64,000 nt of DNA, taken from positions 1 through 64,000 of the forward strand of contig NZ_LMUF01000033.1 of assembly GCF_009766085.1 (NCBI RefSeq), given 5' to 3'. This document shows positions 26,303 to 35,457 of this stretch, one piece after another (position 1 is the first letter of the stretch; the number at the start of each line of letters is the position of its first letter). The translations under genes and the position numbers were made by a program. Source of the DNA: Burkholderia sp. S171. GTDB lineage: Bacteria; Pseudomonadota; Gammaproteobacteria; Burkholderiales; Burkholderiaceae. A model generated the notes under the pieces. The model was not told where the DNA came from, ran no database searches, and worked only from the letters and a program-made list of their open reading frames with translations.

Positions 26303-27613
26303 CTAGTAGATATTCCGATAGATGGCGCAGAGTTCGTCTGGCGACTTGTCCTTCACCGCCGCGATCTCGGATCGCTTGACGCTCTGAAACGCATCGTGCA
26401 ACAGCGGTGGCATCCAGGAGCGTGCTTCGGTATCGTTGGCAAGCGCATCGAGCGCTTCGAGAAGGCTTGCCGGCAACGGCTCGATACCGAGCGAGCGGCG
26501 CTCTTCGTCCGACAGATCGGCTGGATCCCGGTCGACCATGGGCGGCAGGGGAAGCTTGTCGCGGATGCCGCTAAGACCGGCATACGCCAGCATGCCAATG
26601 AGCAGGTACGGATTGCACAGACCATCCGGCGGCCGAAACTCCAGGTTGATTGCTCGCGCCCGGTCCGCCTCCTCACGGGACGCCGGCGGGCAAACACGAA
26701 TTGCAGCTTCGCGGTTCTGCAGGCCGAAAGATTTATAACCGCAACTCCAGTGGTGCGGTCCCAACCGGAGGTACGAAATAGGCGCGGGCGCGGCAATTGC
26801 GCAAATCGCGGGCATGTGCCGCATGATGCCGGCGACGAAGGAACCGGCCTGCGGCGAAATGAGTGCGGGCGAGTCCTTGTCGTAGAGAACCGGCTTGCCG
26901 GCGGCATCGAGAAAACTGAAGTGAACGTGCTGACCGTTACCGACTTCATCCGGCGCAGGCTTCGGGGAAAATGTGATCTTCATGTCTTGACGGCGCGCGA
27001 CTTCACGAAGCACTTCGCGAATCATCACCGCGCGATCCGGGCCGGCCATCCCCGCGGCCGGACCGCAGGCGATTTCTAACTGTCCCGCCCCGAACTCGGG
27101 TTCAACCGTCTGTGGATCCAGGCCGGCTTCGCGCAAGGCGAACACGGCGGCATCGAAAAACTTTGCGGATGTCCGGAACGCATCGAGCGTGTAGACCGGC
27201 CTCGCCGCGACTTCCGGCTCACCAAGGCGCGTGAACTCGAACTCGAAAGCGCTGAGCAGGGTCCATCCTGTTTCCTGACGTAACGCACTCAGCGCCGCAT
27301 CGCAGAACGAGCGCGGACAACAGTCCCATGGCTTGCCGTCACGGTCAACCGATCGCGTCAGCACCATGTTGAACATAGGCCATTCGTCGCGGGCGGCCAG
27401 CAACGCATTGGTGCCCACCGGCACTTGCCGTACCTCGTCGAGTGGTCCCCACGGGTTGTCCGCGACCGTTCCGAAGGGCAGGATTGCCTGTCCGGCGGCA
27501 GGCCAGCCGACCCCGTAACGGCCAGCAGCACTGAGCTGATCCTGAAGCACCGATCTGCACCGAACAAGGCCAGTGAGATCACACCAGCTCAACATTGCCA
27601 CGTCTCCGTTCAT
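26303..27613 (-). CDS. Glutamine-synthetase-like ligase (FluG C-terminal-like)
   Basis: A 436-residue member of the GS superfamily, of the type that ligates glutamate (or another acid) to amines rather than ammonia. Seen: the ExE metal motif in SAFEFEFT, EFGAGQLEIA, HVHFSFLD, NREAAIRVCPPAS and NLEFRPPDGLCNPY. The start at 27613 has AAGGAG nearby; the frame extends to 27634. Residues of the adenylylation loop of true GlnA are not obvious. Together with the amidohydrolase it forms a split FluG and is flanked by amine-oxidising genes, suggesting gamma-glutamylation of an amine; this is inference. Confidence 0.83.
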   Translation of the reverse strand: MNGDVAMLSWCDLTGLVRCRSVLQDQLSAAGRYGVGWPAAGQAILPFGTVADNPWGPLDEVRQVPVGTNALLAARDEWPMFNMVLTRSVDRDGKPWDCCPRSFCDAALSALRQETGWTLLSAFEFEFTRLGEPEVAARPVYTLDAFRTSAKFFDAAVFALREAGLDPQTVEPEFGAGQLEIACGPAAGMAGPDRAVMIREVLREVARRQDMKITFSPKPAPDEVGNGQHVHFSFLDAAGKPVLYDKDSPALISPQAGSFVAGIMRHMPAICAIAAPAPISYLRLGPHHWSCGYKSFGLQNREAAIRVCPPASREEADRARAINLEFRPPDGLCNPYLLIGMLAYAGLSGIRDKLPLPPMVDRDPADLSDEERRSLGIEPLPASLLEALDALANDTEARSWMPPLLHDAFQSVKRSEIAAVKDKSPDELCAIYRNIY

Positions 27614-27694
27614 TTCAACTCCTTCATGTTCCACTTCAAATCAAATGACCTGGCACGGGCTCCAGGCGAAAATTGGGACTCGCCGGGAAACTGC

Positions 27695-29755
27695 TCAGAC
27701 TTCTGCAAGCATGATGATCTCGCGGCGCATTGCCAGACGCGCCTCGGGCTCGCCAAGTTCGCGCGCGGCACGGTGCCCGGAGTAGACGGCAGCTGCAATG
27801 GTCCCGGGCGCATCGCAATCGCCGATCAGACGGATCGACTGAATGCCCGCGTCCTGCAAGCGTTCGGGTGCGCTGCCCAGCGACTCATAGACACCTTGGA
27901 TCGGCTCCCTTGACGTGACGAGAAGCACGCCAGCGGCCTCAACGACCCTTGTCCTGTCCGTGTAGACGCAACTGAGAACAACGCCGTCCTGACGGAGCCC
28001 GGCTATGGACAACGAAGGCAGGATGGTGACGCCCGACTCAATGAGCCGACGTTGAATGCGTCCCTGCTCGAGTGTGTTGTGCGTCCACGCCGCCACGTCG
28101 GGCGCCGGTGTAACGAAGATGACTTCTATGCCTCTCGACACCAGGAGCTCGGCGAGCACGCTGCCGATGTAGTAGTGGTCATCGTCGAACAGCACTAACG
28201 GTGACGGCACGTCCGCACCGGCGAGAACGTCGTCCGGCGTCAGCAGCTTCAACGGGCTTGGCGCGTTCAACGGCTCGCGGATCGCCCGGCCAAGCCCATC
28301 GCGCCGCCAGACCGACCCGGTCGAGATGAAAACGTGCCGGGCGCCGAACTCAACTATTTCGTCCGGGCCGGTTTCGCTTTCCCGATAAATTTCCACGTTG
28401 GTCAGACGGCTTAAAGCGTCTACTCGGTAGTCAATGACCCGCCCCCACGTGGCGAGTCCTGGCAACCTGGCTTCACGCGCCACTCGTCCGCCTAACGACC
28501 GGGTGGATTCGACCAGCACTACCTCGTAGCCACGCAGTCCGAGTACGCGCGCGCACTCGAGTCCGGCCGGCCCCGCTCCCACCACGAGCGCGGTGGCGTC
28601 GGTGCTGCGAGGCTGAACGCGTTCCGGATGCCAGCCACGCCGCCATTCTTCACCCATGGTTGGATTCTGAGTACAACGAATTGGCGTACTGGTGTGATCG
28701 CCGGTCACGCAAATGTTGCAGCCGATGCATTCGCGTATCTCATCGACCCTGCCCTCTTCGATCTTCTTCGGCAAAAACGGATCAGCTATCGACGGACGTG
28801 CCGCGCCGATCAGATCGAGCACGCCGCGCCTGACCTGGGACACCATGGTGTCAGGCGAAGTGAAGCGTCCGACACCTACGACCGGCTTGCTCGTCAGCGA
28901 CTTGATGCCCGAAAGAATCTCCTCCTGATACGCCTCGCCGGCAAAGCGCGATGTGACGCTGTCGTTGGACCAGTCGGCAACGTTGATGTCCCACAGGTCA
29001 GGTAACTCTGCAAGAAGCGAAAGGATCTGCGTTCCTTCGGTATCCTTCGACAAACCAATCGGTCCGGCTTGCTCATCGATTGCGAGCCGGACTGCGACGG
29101 CGCAGCGGTCGCCCACCGCATCTTTAGTGTCTTCGATGAGTTCGCGCAGAAGCCGCACGCGGTTCTCCAATGCGCCGCCGTACTCGTCGCTGCGGCGGTT
29201 GTTCCGGCGCGTGAGGAAGTGGAACGGCAGCCCGAGATCGTGCCCTGCGTAGACATAGATGACGTCGAACCCGGCATCGCGCGCGCGGATCGCCGCAGCA
29301 CGATGGATCGCTCGCAGCGATTTGATATCGGTCAAGGTCATGGCCCTGGCCTGCACCGGATCGTATCCCCTTACCGGCGTGTTGGACGGCGCCCAGGGTA
29401 TCTCCCTGCTGGTCCTGTTAGGCGCCGAATAGCCGTTGAAAGCCAGTTCGACGCCTGCGAGCGCGCCGTGTTCGTGGACCGCGCTCGTCATGCGTTCAAG
29501 GGCCGGAATGTCCCGCTCGTCCCACAACCGGGCCTCAACATAGGGCGAAAATTCGCTGAGAGGACTGATCTCGCATTCCTCGGTGCAGATAACGCCCCAG
29601 CCTCCTTCGGCCTTGACACCTCGCATGCCGGCCATTGCGGACGGGTGCGCGTGCCCCATGCCGTTGCAGTGCGGCACTTGGTAAAAGCGGTTCTTTGTGC
29701 GAACGGGACCGATTTGCACCGGCTCGAAAAGGATGTCGTAACGCGGATCGCGCAT
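27695..29755 (-). CDS. Trimethylamine/histamine dehydrogenase-family iron-sulfur flavoprotein
   Basis: A 686-residue protein. The N-terminal old-yellow-enzyme-like barrel has NRFYQVPHCNG with Cys at residue 30, matching the cysteine that covalently holds FMN in trimethylamine dehydrogenase. The [4Fe-4S] motif is C343-x2-C346-x2-C349-x11-C361. The C-terminal half has the ADP/FAD-type motifs (ALVVGAGPAGLECARVL). Known members oxidatively deaminate or demethylate amines and give electrons to ETF. The ATG at 29755 has GGAG upstream; the frame to 29848 is not family-like. EtfA, EtfB and ETF-QO are in the same region, consistent with this electron path. The amine substrate is unknown; the related DgcA of pseudomonads lacks, as far as I recall, the Cys30 motif. 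Confidence 0.88.
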   Translation of the reverse strand: MRDPRYDILFEPVQIGPVRTKNRFYQVPHCNGMGHAHPSAMAGMRGVKAEGGWGVICTEECEISPLSEFSPYVEARLWDERDIPALERMTSAVHEHGALAGVELAFNGYSAPNRTSREIPWAPSNTPVRGYDPVQARAMTLTDIKSLRAIHRAAAIRARDAGFDVIYVYAGHDLGLPFHFLTRRNNRRSDEYGGALENRVRLLRELIEDTKDAVGDRCAVAVRLAIDEQAGPIGLSKDTEGTQILSLLAELPDLWDINVADWSNDSVTSRFAGEAYQEEILSGIKSLTSKPVVGVGRFTSPDTMVSQVRRGVLDLIGAARPSIADPFLPKKIEEGRVDEIRECIGCNICVTGDHTSTPIRCTQNPTMGEEWRRGWHPERVQPRSTDATALVVGAGPAGLECARVLGLRGYEVVLVESTRSLGGRVAREARLPGLATWGRVIDYRVDALSRLTNVEIYRESETGPDEIVEFGARHVFISTGSVWRRDGLGRAIREPLNAPSPLKLLTPDDVLAGADVPSPLVLFDDDHYYIGSVLAELLVSRGIEVIFVTPAPDVAAWTHNTLEQGRIQRRLIESGVTILPSLSIAGLRQDGVVLSCVYTDRTRVVEAAGVLLVTSREPIQGVYESLGSAPERLQDAGIQSIRLIGDCDAPGTIAAAVYSGHRAARELGEPEARLAMRREIIMLAEV

Positions 29756-29778
29756 GTTCTTCTCCAGTCTGTTCGCTG

Positions 29779-30642
29779 TCAGGAACCAAGCCACGGCGAC
29801 GCCGCCGGGAGGAACGCTTGCTGCAGGCTGCGGTCCTCCGCATACCACTCGTCAACCGACTCGCAACCGAGGAGCGCGTCGACAAAGACGTCTGCCCATT
29901 TGATTGCTTCGGACTCCGTCTCGACCAGGTCCTGGCGGAATTCGACCTGAACATGGGCGAGGCCGCGCCGGCCAGCATTCTCAGGGGTCGTGAAATCGAC
30001 GCCCAGGTCCAGCGAATACGGCAAGTTGTCGCCGACGACGAGTGCTTCGTCAGATCCGAGTCTGGCGAGTAACGGTTTCGCAACGCGATCGTCATGCGAC
30101 CAGCTAATGCCGATCTCCCACGGACGTCGCCGCCCCTCCCAGTCGGCTGCACACGAATGGACGGAGATAAAAACAGGCAAGCCGCCCTTCGCCTGCATGG
30201 CGTTCAACTCGTCGGAAATAGCTTGCTGATAGGGCTTGAATATCTCGGCGATGCGAGCCTGCCGGTCAGCGTCAGTCAATTCAGCGTTGCCCGGAATCCG
30301 GATGCCCCCGGAGACCGCGGGTATCGATGCAGTATCAGTTGGATAGCGGTTGCAGTCGATTACAAGTCGCGAGAAACCGCACTCAATCAGCGTGCAGCGC
30401 AAGCGTTGCGCAATCCTCTGCCCGATCACCCGCGTGCCAATGTCCCAGCCGATATGCGAAAGCCTGTCTGCTTCGTCCAGCCCGAGTTGGCCCAGTGCGA
30501 GCGGAATTTGTGCGGACGCGTGATCCGAAACAACCAGCCAGTCAAGGCTCCCGCCTTCGTGACGCGCGACGGGCGGTGGATCCTCTGCCGACAGCAACGT
30601 AACGCCTGGCGAGAAAGGGCTGAGCGGGTGGATCGTGTTCAA
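29779..30642 (-). CDS. N-formylglutamate amidohydrolase family (HutG-like deformylase)
   Basis: About 287 residues from a TTG start at 30642, chosen because GGAGG lies six bases upstream; an in-frame ATG at 30708 has none. The family releases formate or an amine from N-formyl-amino acids. Seen: SLDWLVVSDHASAQIP, LVIDCNRYPTD and ISVHSCAADWEGRRRP. It is 23 bp before the TMADH-like gene and is the first gene of that run. In a pathway ending at glutamate (P5C dehydrogenase nearby), N-formylglutamate is a plausible substrate. Confidence 0.83.
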   Translation of the reverse strand: MNTIHPLSPFSPGVTLLSAEDPPPVARHEGGSLDWLVVSDHASAQIPLALGQLGLDEADRLSHIGWDIGTRVIGQRIAQRLRCTLIECGFSRLVIDCNRYPTDTASIPAVSGGIRIPGNAELTDADRQARIAEIFKPYQQAISDELNAMQAKGGLPVFISVHSCAADWEGRRRPWEIGISWSHDDRVAKPLLARLGSDEALVVGDNLPYSLDLGVDFTTPENAGRRGLAHVQVEFRQDLVETESEAIKWADVFVDALLGCESVDEWYAEDRSLQQAFLPAASPWLGS

Positions 30643-30908
30643 GTAATGCCTCCGTAAAGTGCCTCGCCGACGACCCGTCTTCAGTGTCAAGATAGTTTCA
30701 TATGGCAATTTTTATAGAATTATGTAACGTTTTTTTCATAAACGCCAGCATCTTCGCATGAAAAATATTTTTCATTTAATTCGACATTTATCATTTCAGT
30801 GTTTTTTTACCGGTCATGACATGTGTGCGGAAAACGTCTAAGCACTGTGCTTGAATCCCGCCCATTCCGCCGACAAATCTGCCTTGCCGATCGCAGTTCG
30901 CGCGACGG

Positions 30909-31844
30909 TTACGACAAACCAGCGGTGAACGCCGGGATGACCTCGAACAAATCGCCGACCAGGCCATAATCCGCGACACTGAAAATGGGCGCTTCCGGGT
31001 CTTTGTTGATCGCGACGATCACCTTCGAGTCCTTCATGCCGGCCAAATGCTGGATCGCACCCGAAATGCCGACGGCTATGTACAGTTGAGGCGCGACGAT
31101 CTTGCCCGTCTGGCCGACCTGATAGTCGTTTGGAACAAACCCCGCATCGACCGCGGCGCGCGATGCGCCCAACGCTGCGTTCAGCTGATCCGCCAGCGGC
31201 TCGAGCACTTTCGCGTAGTTCTCGCCGCTGCCGAGACCCCGGCCACCCGATACGACGATCTTCGCCGACGTAAGCTCCGCACGGTCCGTCTTGGTCACCT
31301 CACGGCCGACGAACTGCGAGATACCTGCGTCCGCAGCGGCTTCGATCTTCTCGAGAATCGCGCTCCCGCCTTCGGCCGCAACGGGGTCAAAACTCGTCGA
31401 TCGAACCGTGATGACCTTGATTGGGTCAGCCGATTGCACAGTCGAGATCGCATTGCCCGCGTAAATCGTGCGTTCGAACGTGTCGGCCGACTTCACGGAG
31501 ATGATTTCACTGATCTGCGCGACGTCTAGCTTCGCTGCAATCCGCGGCGCAATATTCTTGCCGTAGGCAGTAGCCGGCGCGAGAATGTGTGAGTAGTGGT
31601 TAGCAATGCTCATTACTGTAGATTCGACGTTTTCCGCCAAGCCGGCTGCGAGTTGCGGCGCGTCGGCCAGCAGGACTTTATTGACGCCGGCAATTTTCGT
31701 TGCTGCCTCCGCTACGGCCTGCGCGTTGTGCCCTGCCACCAGCACGTGAACGTCGCCACCGATCCTCTGCGCCGCCGCGATCGTGTTCAGGGTCGCACTT
31801 TTAAGCGATACGTTGTCGTGTTCTGCTATTACCAAATTCGTCAT
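30909..31844 (-). CDS. etfA: Electron transfer flavoprotein alpha subunit
   Basis: A 311-residue FAD-binding subunit of ETF. The C-terminal FAD motif is clear: SGGRGLGSGENYAKVLEPLA and the VGQTGKIVAPQLYIAVGISG block, then AINKDPEAPIFSVADYG. It follows etfB by about 22 bp. It may serve the amine dehydrogenase downstream or be the general ETF of the cell. Confidence 0.95.
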   Translation of the reverse strand: MTNLVIAEHDNVSLKSATLNTIAAAQRIGGDVHVLVAGHNAQAVAEAATKIAGVNKVLLADAPQLAAGLAENVESTVMSIANHYSHILAPATAYGKNIAPRIAAKLDVAQISEIISVKSADTFERTIYAGNAISTVQSADPIKVITVRSTSFDPVAAEGGSAILEKIEAAADAGISQFVGREVTKTDRAELTSAKIVVSGGRGLGSGENYAKVLEPLADQLNAALGASRAAVDAGFVPNDYQVGQTGKIVAPQLYIAVGISGAIQHLAGMKDSKVIVAINKDPEAPIFSVADYGLVGDLFEVIPAFTAGLS

Positions 31845-31866
31845 TTCGTCTCTTTCCGCGTTTTGC

Positions 31867-32616
31867 TTAAAGCACGTTGGCTTCGATCTTCAGCTTCTCG
31901 ATTAGCGTCCCGACGTCCGGTACCTTCACACCAGCGGCCCGCTTCGGCGGCTCGGCAACTTTCAGCGTCTTCAGGCGCGGCTTGACATCGACGCCAAGAT
32001 CGTCTGGCCTGATCGTCTCCAGCGGCTTCTTCTTCGCCTTCATGATGTTCGGTAGCGTCACGTAGCGCGGTTCATTAAGACGCAGATCGGTGGTGATTAC
32101 CGCAGGCAGTGTCAGCGACAGCGTTTCCGTGCCGCCGTCCACTTCACGCGACACAGTCGCGCGACCGTCAGCCACGACGACTTTCGATGCAAATGTCGCT
32201 TGCGGCAACCCGGCCAGCGCGGCAAGCATCTGACCGGTCTGATTCGAGTCGTCGTCGATCGCCTGCTTACCGAGGATGATCAACTGCGGCTGTTCGCGGT
32301 CGACCAGCGCCTTTAACAGCTTCGCCACAGCCAGCGGTTGCAATTCCTCCGGGGACTCGATCAAGATCGCCCTGTCCGCTCCAATGGCCATCGCCGTACG
32401 CAAGGTCTCCTGCGACTGGCTTAACCCGGCCGAGACGGCGATAACCTCGGTAGCCACACCTGCTTCCTTTAATCGAACCGCCTCTTCAACCGCGATCTCA
32501 TCGAAGGGGTTCATCGACATCTTCACGTTCGCGAGATCGACGCGGCTCTCGTTTGCGTCGACGCGTACCAGGGTGTTCGAATCGATCACCCTCTTAACTG
32601 CCACAATCACTTTCAT
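31867..32616 (-). CDS. etfB: Electron transfer flavoprotein beta subunit
   Basis: A 249-residue ETF beta subunit (AMP-binding). Seen: MKVIVAVKRVIDSNT, the MSMNPFDEIAVEEAVRLKE signature, and IILGKQAIDDDSNQTGQM. First gene of the etfBA pair. Confidence 0.95.
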   Translation of the reverse strand: MKVIVAVKRVIDSNTLVRVDANESRVDLANVKMSMNPFDEIAVEEAVRLKEAGVATEVIAVSAGLSQSQETLRTAMAIGADRAILIESPEELQPLAVAKLLKALVDREQPQLIILGKQAIDDDSNQTGQMLAALAGLPQATFASKVVVADGRATVSREVDGGTETLSLTLPAVITTDLRLNEPRYVTLPNIMKAKKKPLETIRPDDLGVDVKPRLKTLKVAEPPKRAAGVKVPDVGTLIEKLKIEANVL

Positions 32617-32803
32617 ACTTGAGTCTCGCTTTTTATGGGGCGCAGCCTTTGAAAACCGATACCCTACAAAGGTCGGGCCAGCGGCAGAAAGATTATTTTA
32701 TTTCATATTTTGATAAATATGAAATAAAGAATAATTTTCTCCATTCCGTTTGCCACGCTGCTATATTTAGACAATCCGGTGCCACCGCCCAGGGAGGTCC
32801 TTC
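32617..32803. promoter_or_regulatory. Divergent promoter region, etfBA / HdeD-fusion gene
   Basis: A 187-bp region, A+T-rich around 32695-32745 (several ATAAATA and ATTTT runs), between two divergent genes. It probably holds both promoters. GGGAGG precedes the ATG at 32804 by six bases. Confidence 0.45.
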
Positions 32804-34201
32804 ATGGTTCGACTGGTCATGATCCTCCTCGGCGTCGACTATCTGCGCACGCGCTGGAAGGCGTTGATGGTGGCGGGATGGCTCAGCGTGGCGCTGGGCG
32901 TCGAAGTGTTCATCGACATGATGGATGGCTCGCTCTACTTTCCGCTCAAGCCGTTCGCTTTCGTGCTTTTGCTGGAAGGCCTCTCGACGCTGGCCGTCGC
33001 GTGGACTGGCATGGGCGGCCAGCGCACGCTGCGCTACGTGAAAGGCTCAGCCTTCACGCTGGCAGCCGCATTGATCCTGATTGGCACGCTACACGCCAAC
33101 TTTATCCTCGCGATGATCTTCGGCACGCTCTTTTTCGCCGACGGCGTCCTGCAGATCATTTCCGCCAGAATCGTGCGGTTCCGGCGCTGGCGTCTCGCCA
33201 TCGCGGGCGGTGTGTTTGAAATGGTGCTGGCGTTCATCTTCTACTCGCCCTATCCCTTGCCGTACGCGGGGACAATTCCCTACTGCGTGTCGCTCGGCCT
33301 GCTGTTCGGCGGCTGGAACATGATCCTGCTCGCCATGCGCGTGCGCCGGATGAAGCACAACCCCGCAGTGGCGGATTCCATACAGACGCCAACCGCCGCG
33401 CCCGAAACGGAACGGGCCAGTTCGAGCGTATCGGAATGGGACGGTCCGCCATCGGACGACGAACGCGCCCTCACCATTCACGTCTGGATGCCGGCCGCCA
33501 CCGCCAAGGCCGAGGCGCAGCCACGTGTGATCGTGAACCGCTATATCGCGGCCGTCGACCGGAATGGCGCGATATCCACCGGCCACGCGGCGCTGGAATC
33601 GCCTGAAGGCATCTATATCAGCCTGTATCCGGGCACAGAAATCGATCGTTCGCCTGAGGAATTCGGGCGCATGCTGCGTGCGACACGCGAAAACGACATT
33701 CCAGGCGTCTTCCAGCCCGACTACCGGACTGAGGCGAATGCGTGGTGCGAGTCGACCGTCAAGGTGCGTATCCGCAACTACGATCCGGAACGCTTGCGAC
33801 GGTTTTGGGACGCGTGTCGACAGGACAATACTTATAACCTGACGTATCGCAATTGCTCGAGCACCGTGGCGCGCGCGCTCGAAGCGGCGATCGAAGGTGC
33901 GTCGGCGCGGGTGTGGGCCAGGTCCGGCGGCTGGAAACCCCTGGTGCGGGTCATGTCGACGCCCGAATTGTGGGTGGCGGCCCAGGTGCGCAAACGCGGC
34001 GCAACGATGGCCTGGACGCCCGGCCTGACCCTCGACTACGCCCGCGCGCTCAGCATGCTCGCCGATCCGAGGCCGCTCGGCTGGGTCAAGATGGCGCGGC
34101 TCGCGCTCAGGACGATGGTTCGCTCACGTCGCCGCTGGCAGGCTGAGGAGGCCGAACAGGCGAGCGCATCGGCACAAGGCACCACGCGTACAGAATCCTG
34201 A
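32804..34201 (+). CDS. HdeD-like membrane protein fused to a putative permuted papain-fold (NlpC/P60-like) domain
   Basis: A 465-residue protein. Residues 1-185 hold about six membrane segments in the HdeD/DUF308 style. Residues 240-430 form a soluble domain with GHAAL (His261) and YRNCSS (Cys351), the His-before-Cys order of circularly permuted NlpC/P60 and LRAT-like domains. Known relatives cleave peptide or acyl bonds; the enzyme may act on cell-wall peptides or lipids on one face of the membrane. No other gene in the region suggests its partner. A Ser/Thr/Glu-rich linker (about 190-220) joins the parts. Confidence 0.75.
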   Translation: MVRLVMILLGVDYLRTRWKALMVAGWLSVALGVEVFIDMMDGSLYFPLKPFAFVLLLEGLSTLAVAWTGMGGQRTLRYVKGSAFTLAAALILIGTLHANFILAMIFGTLFFADGVLQIISARIVRFRRWRLAIAGGVFEMVLAFIFYSPYPLPYAGTIPYCVSLGLLFGGWNMILLAMRVRRMKHNPAVADSIQTPTAAPETERASSSVSEWDGPPSDDERALTIHVWMPAATAKAEAQPRVIVNRYIAAVDRNGAISTGHAALESPEGIYISLYPGTEIDRSPEEFGRMLRATRENDIPGVFQPDYRTEANAWCESTVKVRIRNYDPERLRRFWDACRQDNTYNLTYRNCSSTVARALEAAIEGASARVWARSGGWKPLVRVMSTPELWVAAQVRKRGATMAWTPGLTLDYARALSMLADPRPLGWVKMARLALRTMVRSRRRWQAEEAEQASASAQGTTRTES

Positions 34202-34383
34202 AGAAAACAGGCTCGGCGCGCGTGGGGCGTTACTCGGACTTGGAGCAGCAGCCGATCTTGCAATCTGCCTACCGTAGGGACCCGCCGTACATAGATAACG
34301 TGGGCCGCAACACCTCGCTGAGAGAGGTAACCACGATAGCAACACAGCAGGCTCTGAGAGGAACCGCCAGGATCCGCCGACGC

Positions 34384-35340
34384 TCACTGCCCAGCGCGCC
34401 TCCTGCCTTTCCTCGGCTGCGCAACGTCCGCTTGGCCAGCCTCAGTATCAGAGGACAAGGCCGCTTTCAGCACCTCTAAAAACTGGCCGATTGGTGGAGG
34501 AAGATTGCGGCCTCGCATGGTTGTCACTTGCAAGAAGCGCTCATTCAACAGAGGTTCGTCGATGCGCTTCGCCAATAAGGCCGGCACACCCTCTATGCCT
34601 CGCAACGAAATCGCGCTACCCAGCGTGATCGCTCCGGTCAACGCTGCGAATTGATGCATCGCGCTGGAATTGTTGCTGGTGAACAGCGGCTCAAGATGTC
34701 TACCGCGCCGCGAACAGCACCAGTCGATAAGTTGACGAACCGTCGTCCCTCGCTCGAGGACGGCCACCGGATAGTCAAAGAGATCGTCAAGCGTGAGGAC
34801 CTCCTTGTTCGCCAAGGGATGCGATGGACGAAGCAGCGCGCACACCGGCGCGCTCATGCTGAACTCGGCATGAACACTGGGGGAGGTCGATGTCGAAAAG
34901 GCGAGCCCTACATCGACCTCCCCCAGCGCAACCCATTGTTCCACCTGCGAGGGCGTTCCAGAACGCAGCACGAACCGCGCTCGGGGATGCTCGGCATGGA
35001 AACCCGCGAGAACACGCGGGAGAAAATTTCGCGTGAAGCCTTCAGTGCAACCGACGCTCACGATACCTCGACCCAACGCGTGCGCCTCGGATATTTCGCT
35101 CAATACAGCGTCCGCGTCCATCAGCGCGCGCCGGGCATGTTCCGCGAGCAATTGGCCGGAGTCCGTGAGCACCATGCCGCGAGGCATGCGCTCGAACAAT
35201 GGCGTGCCGACCTCGTCTTCGAGTTTGGCAATTTGCCGGCTGATGGCGGACACGGCCACATGGAGGCTCTCAGAGGACGCCGCCAGCGACCCGGTTCGTG
35301 CAACCTCTAGAAAATACCGAAGCGCTATTCCATGAATCAT
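34384..35340 (-). CDS. LysR-family transcriptional regulator
   Basis: A 318-residue LysR regulator from the ATG at 35340 (AAGGG seven bases upstream; the frame extends to 35385). HTH: RYFLEVARTGSLAASSES, then VSAISRQIAKLE. The ligand domain has RGIVSVGCTEGFTRNFLP. Divergent from the M20 peptidase gene, which with the MHS transporter is its likely target. The C-terminal tail is basic and Gly/Arg-rich (QPRKGRRRAG). Confidence 0.9.
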   Translation of the reverse strand: MIHGIALRYFLEVARTGSLAASSESLHVAVSAISRQIAKLEDEVGTPLFERMPRGMVLTDSGQLLAEHARRALMDADAVLSEISEAHALGRGIVSVGCTEGFTRNFLPRVLAGFHAEHPRARFVLRSGTPSQVEQWVALGEVDVGLAFSTSTSPSVHAEFSMSAPVCALLRPSHPLANKEVLTLDDLFDYPVAVLERGTTVRQLIDWCCSRRGRHLEPLFTSNNSSAMHQFAALTGAITLGSAISLRGIEGVPALLAKRIDEPLLNERFLQVTTMRGRNLPPPIGQFLEVLKAALSSDTEAGQADVAQPRKGRRRAGQ

Positions 35341-35355
35341 ATCCACACCCTTGTG

Positions 35356-35374
35356 CATTGCCATTTCGGCAATG
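35356..35374. promoter_or_regulatory. Inverted repeat, candidate LysR operator
   Basis: A perfect 7-bp inverted repeat with arms CATTGCC and GGCAATG separated by ATTTC, lying 16 bp before the LysR start and about 84 bp before the M20 start. Position and symmetry fit an autoregulatory LysR-type operator. Confidence 0.5.
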
Positions 35375-35457
35375 CTAACCGCCAATTTTGAAATTGTGGC
35401 GAATTTATGGCGTTCATAAACTTCGCTTCACATCATTCAGCGGTTGAGAAGAACTCA

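Noticed and set aside
25988..27079. 363-codon plus-strand open frame over the amidohydrolase and GS-like genes
   Set aside because: Antisense shadow in high-GC coding DNA; no family resemblance.
30830..30870. AAGCAC-GTGCTT palindrome downstream of etfA as a terminator
   Set aside because: The stem is short and the TTTT run is several bases away; not convincing.
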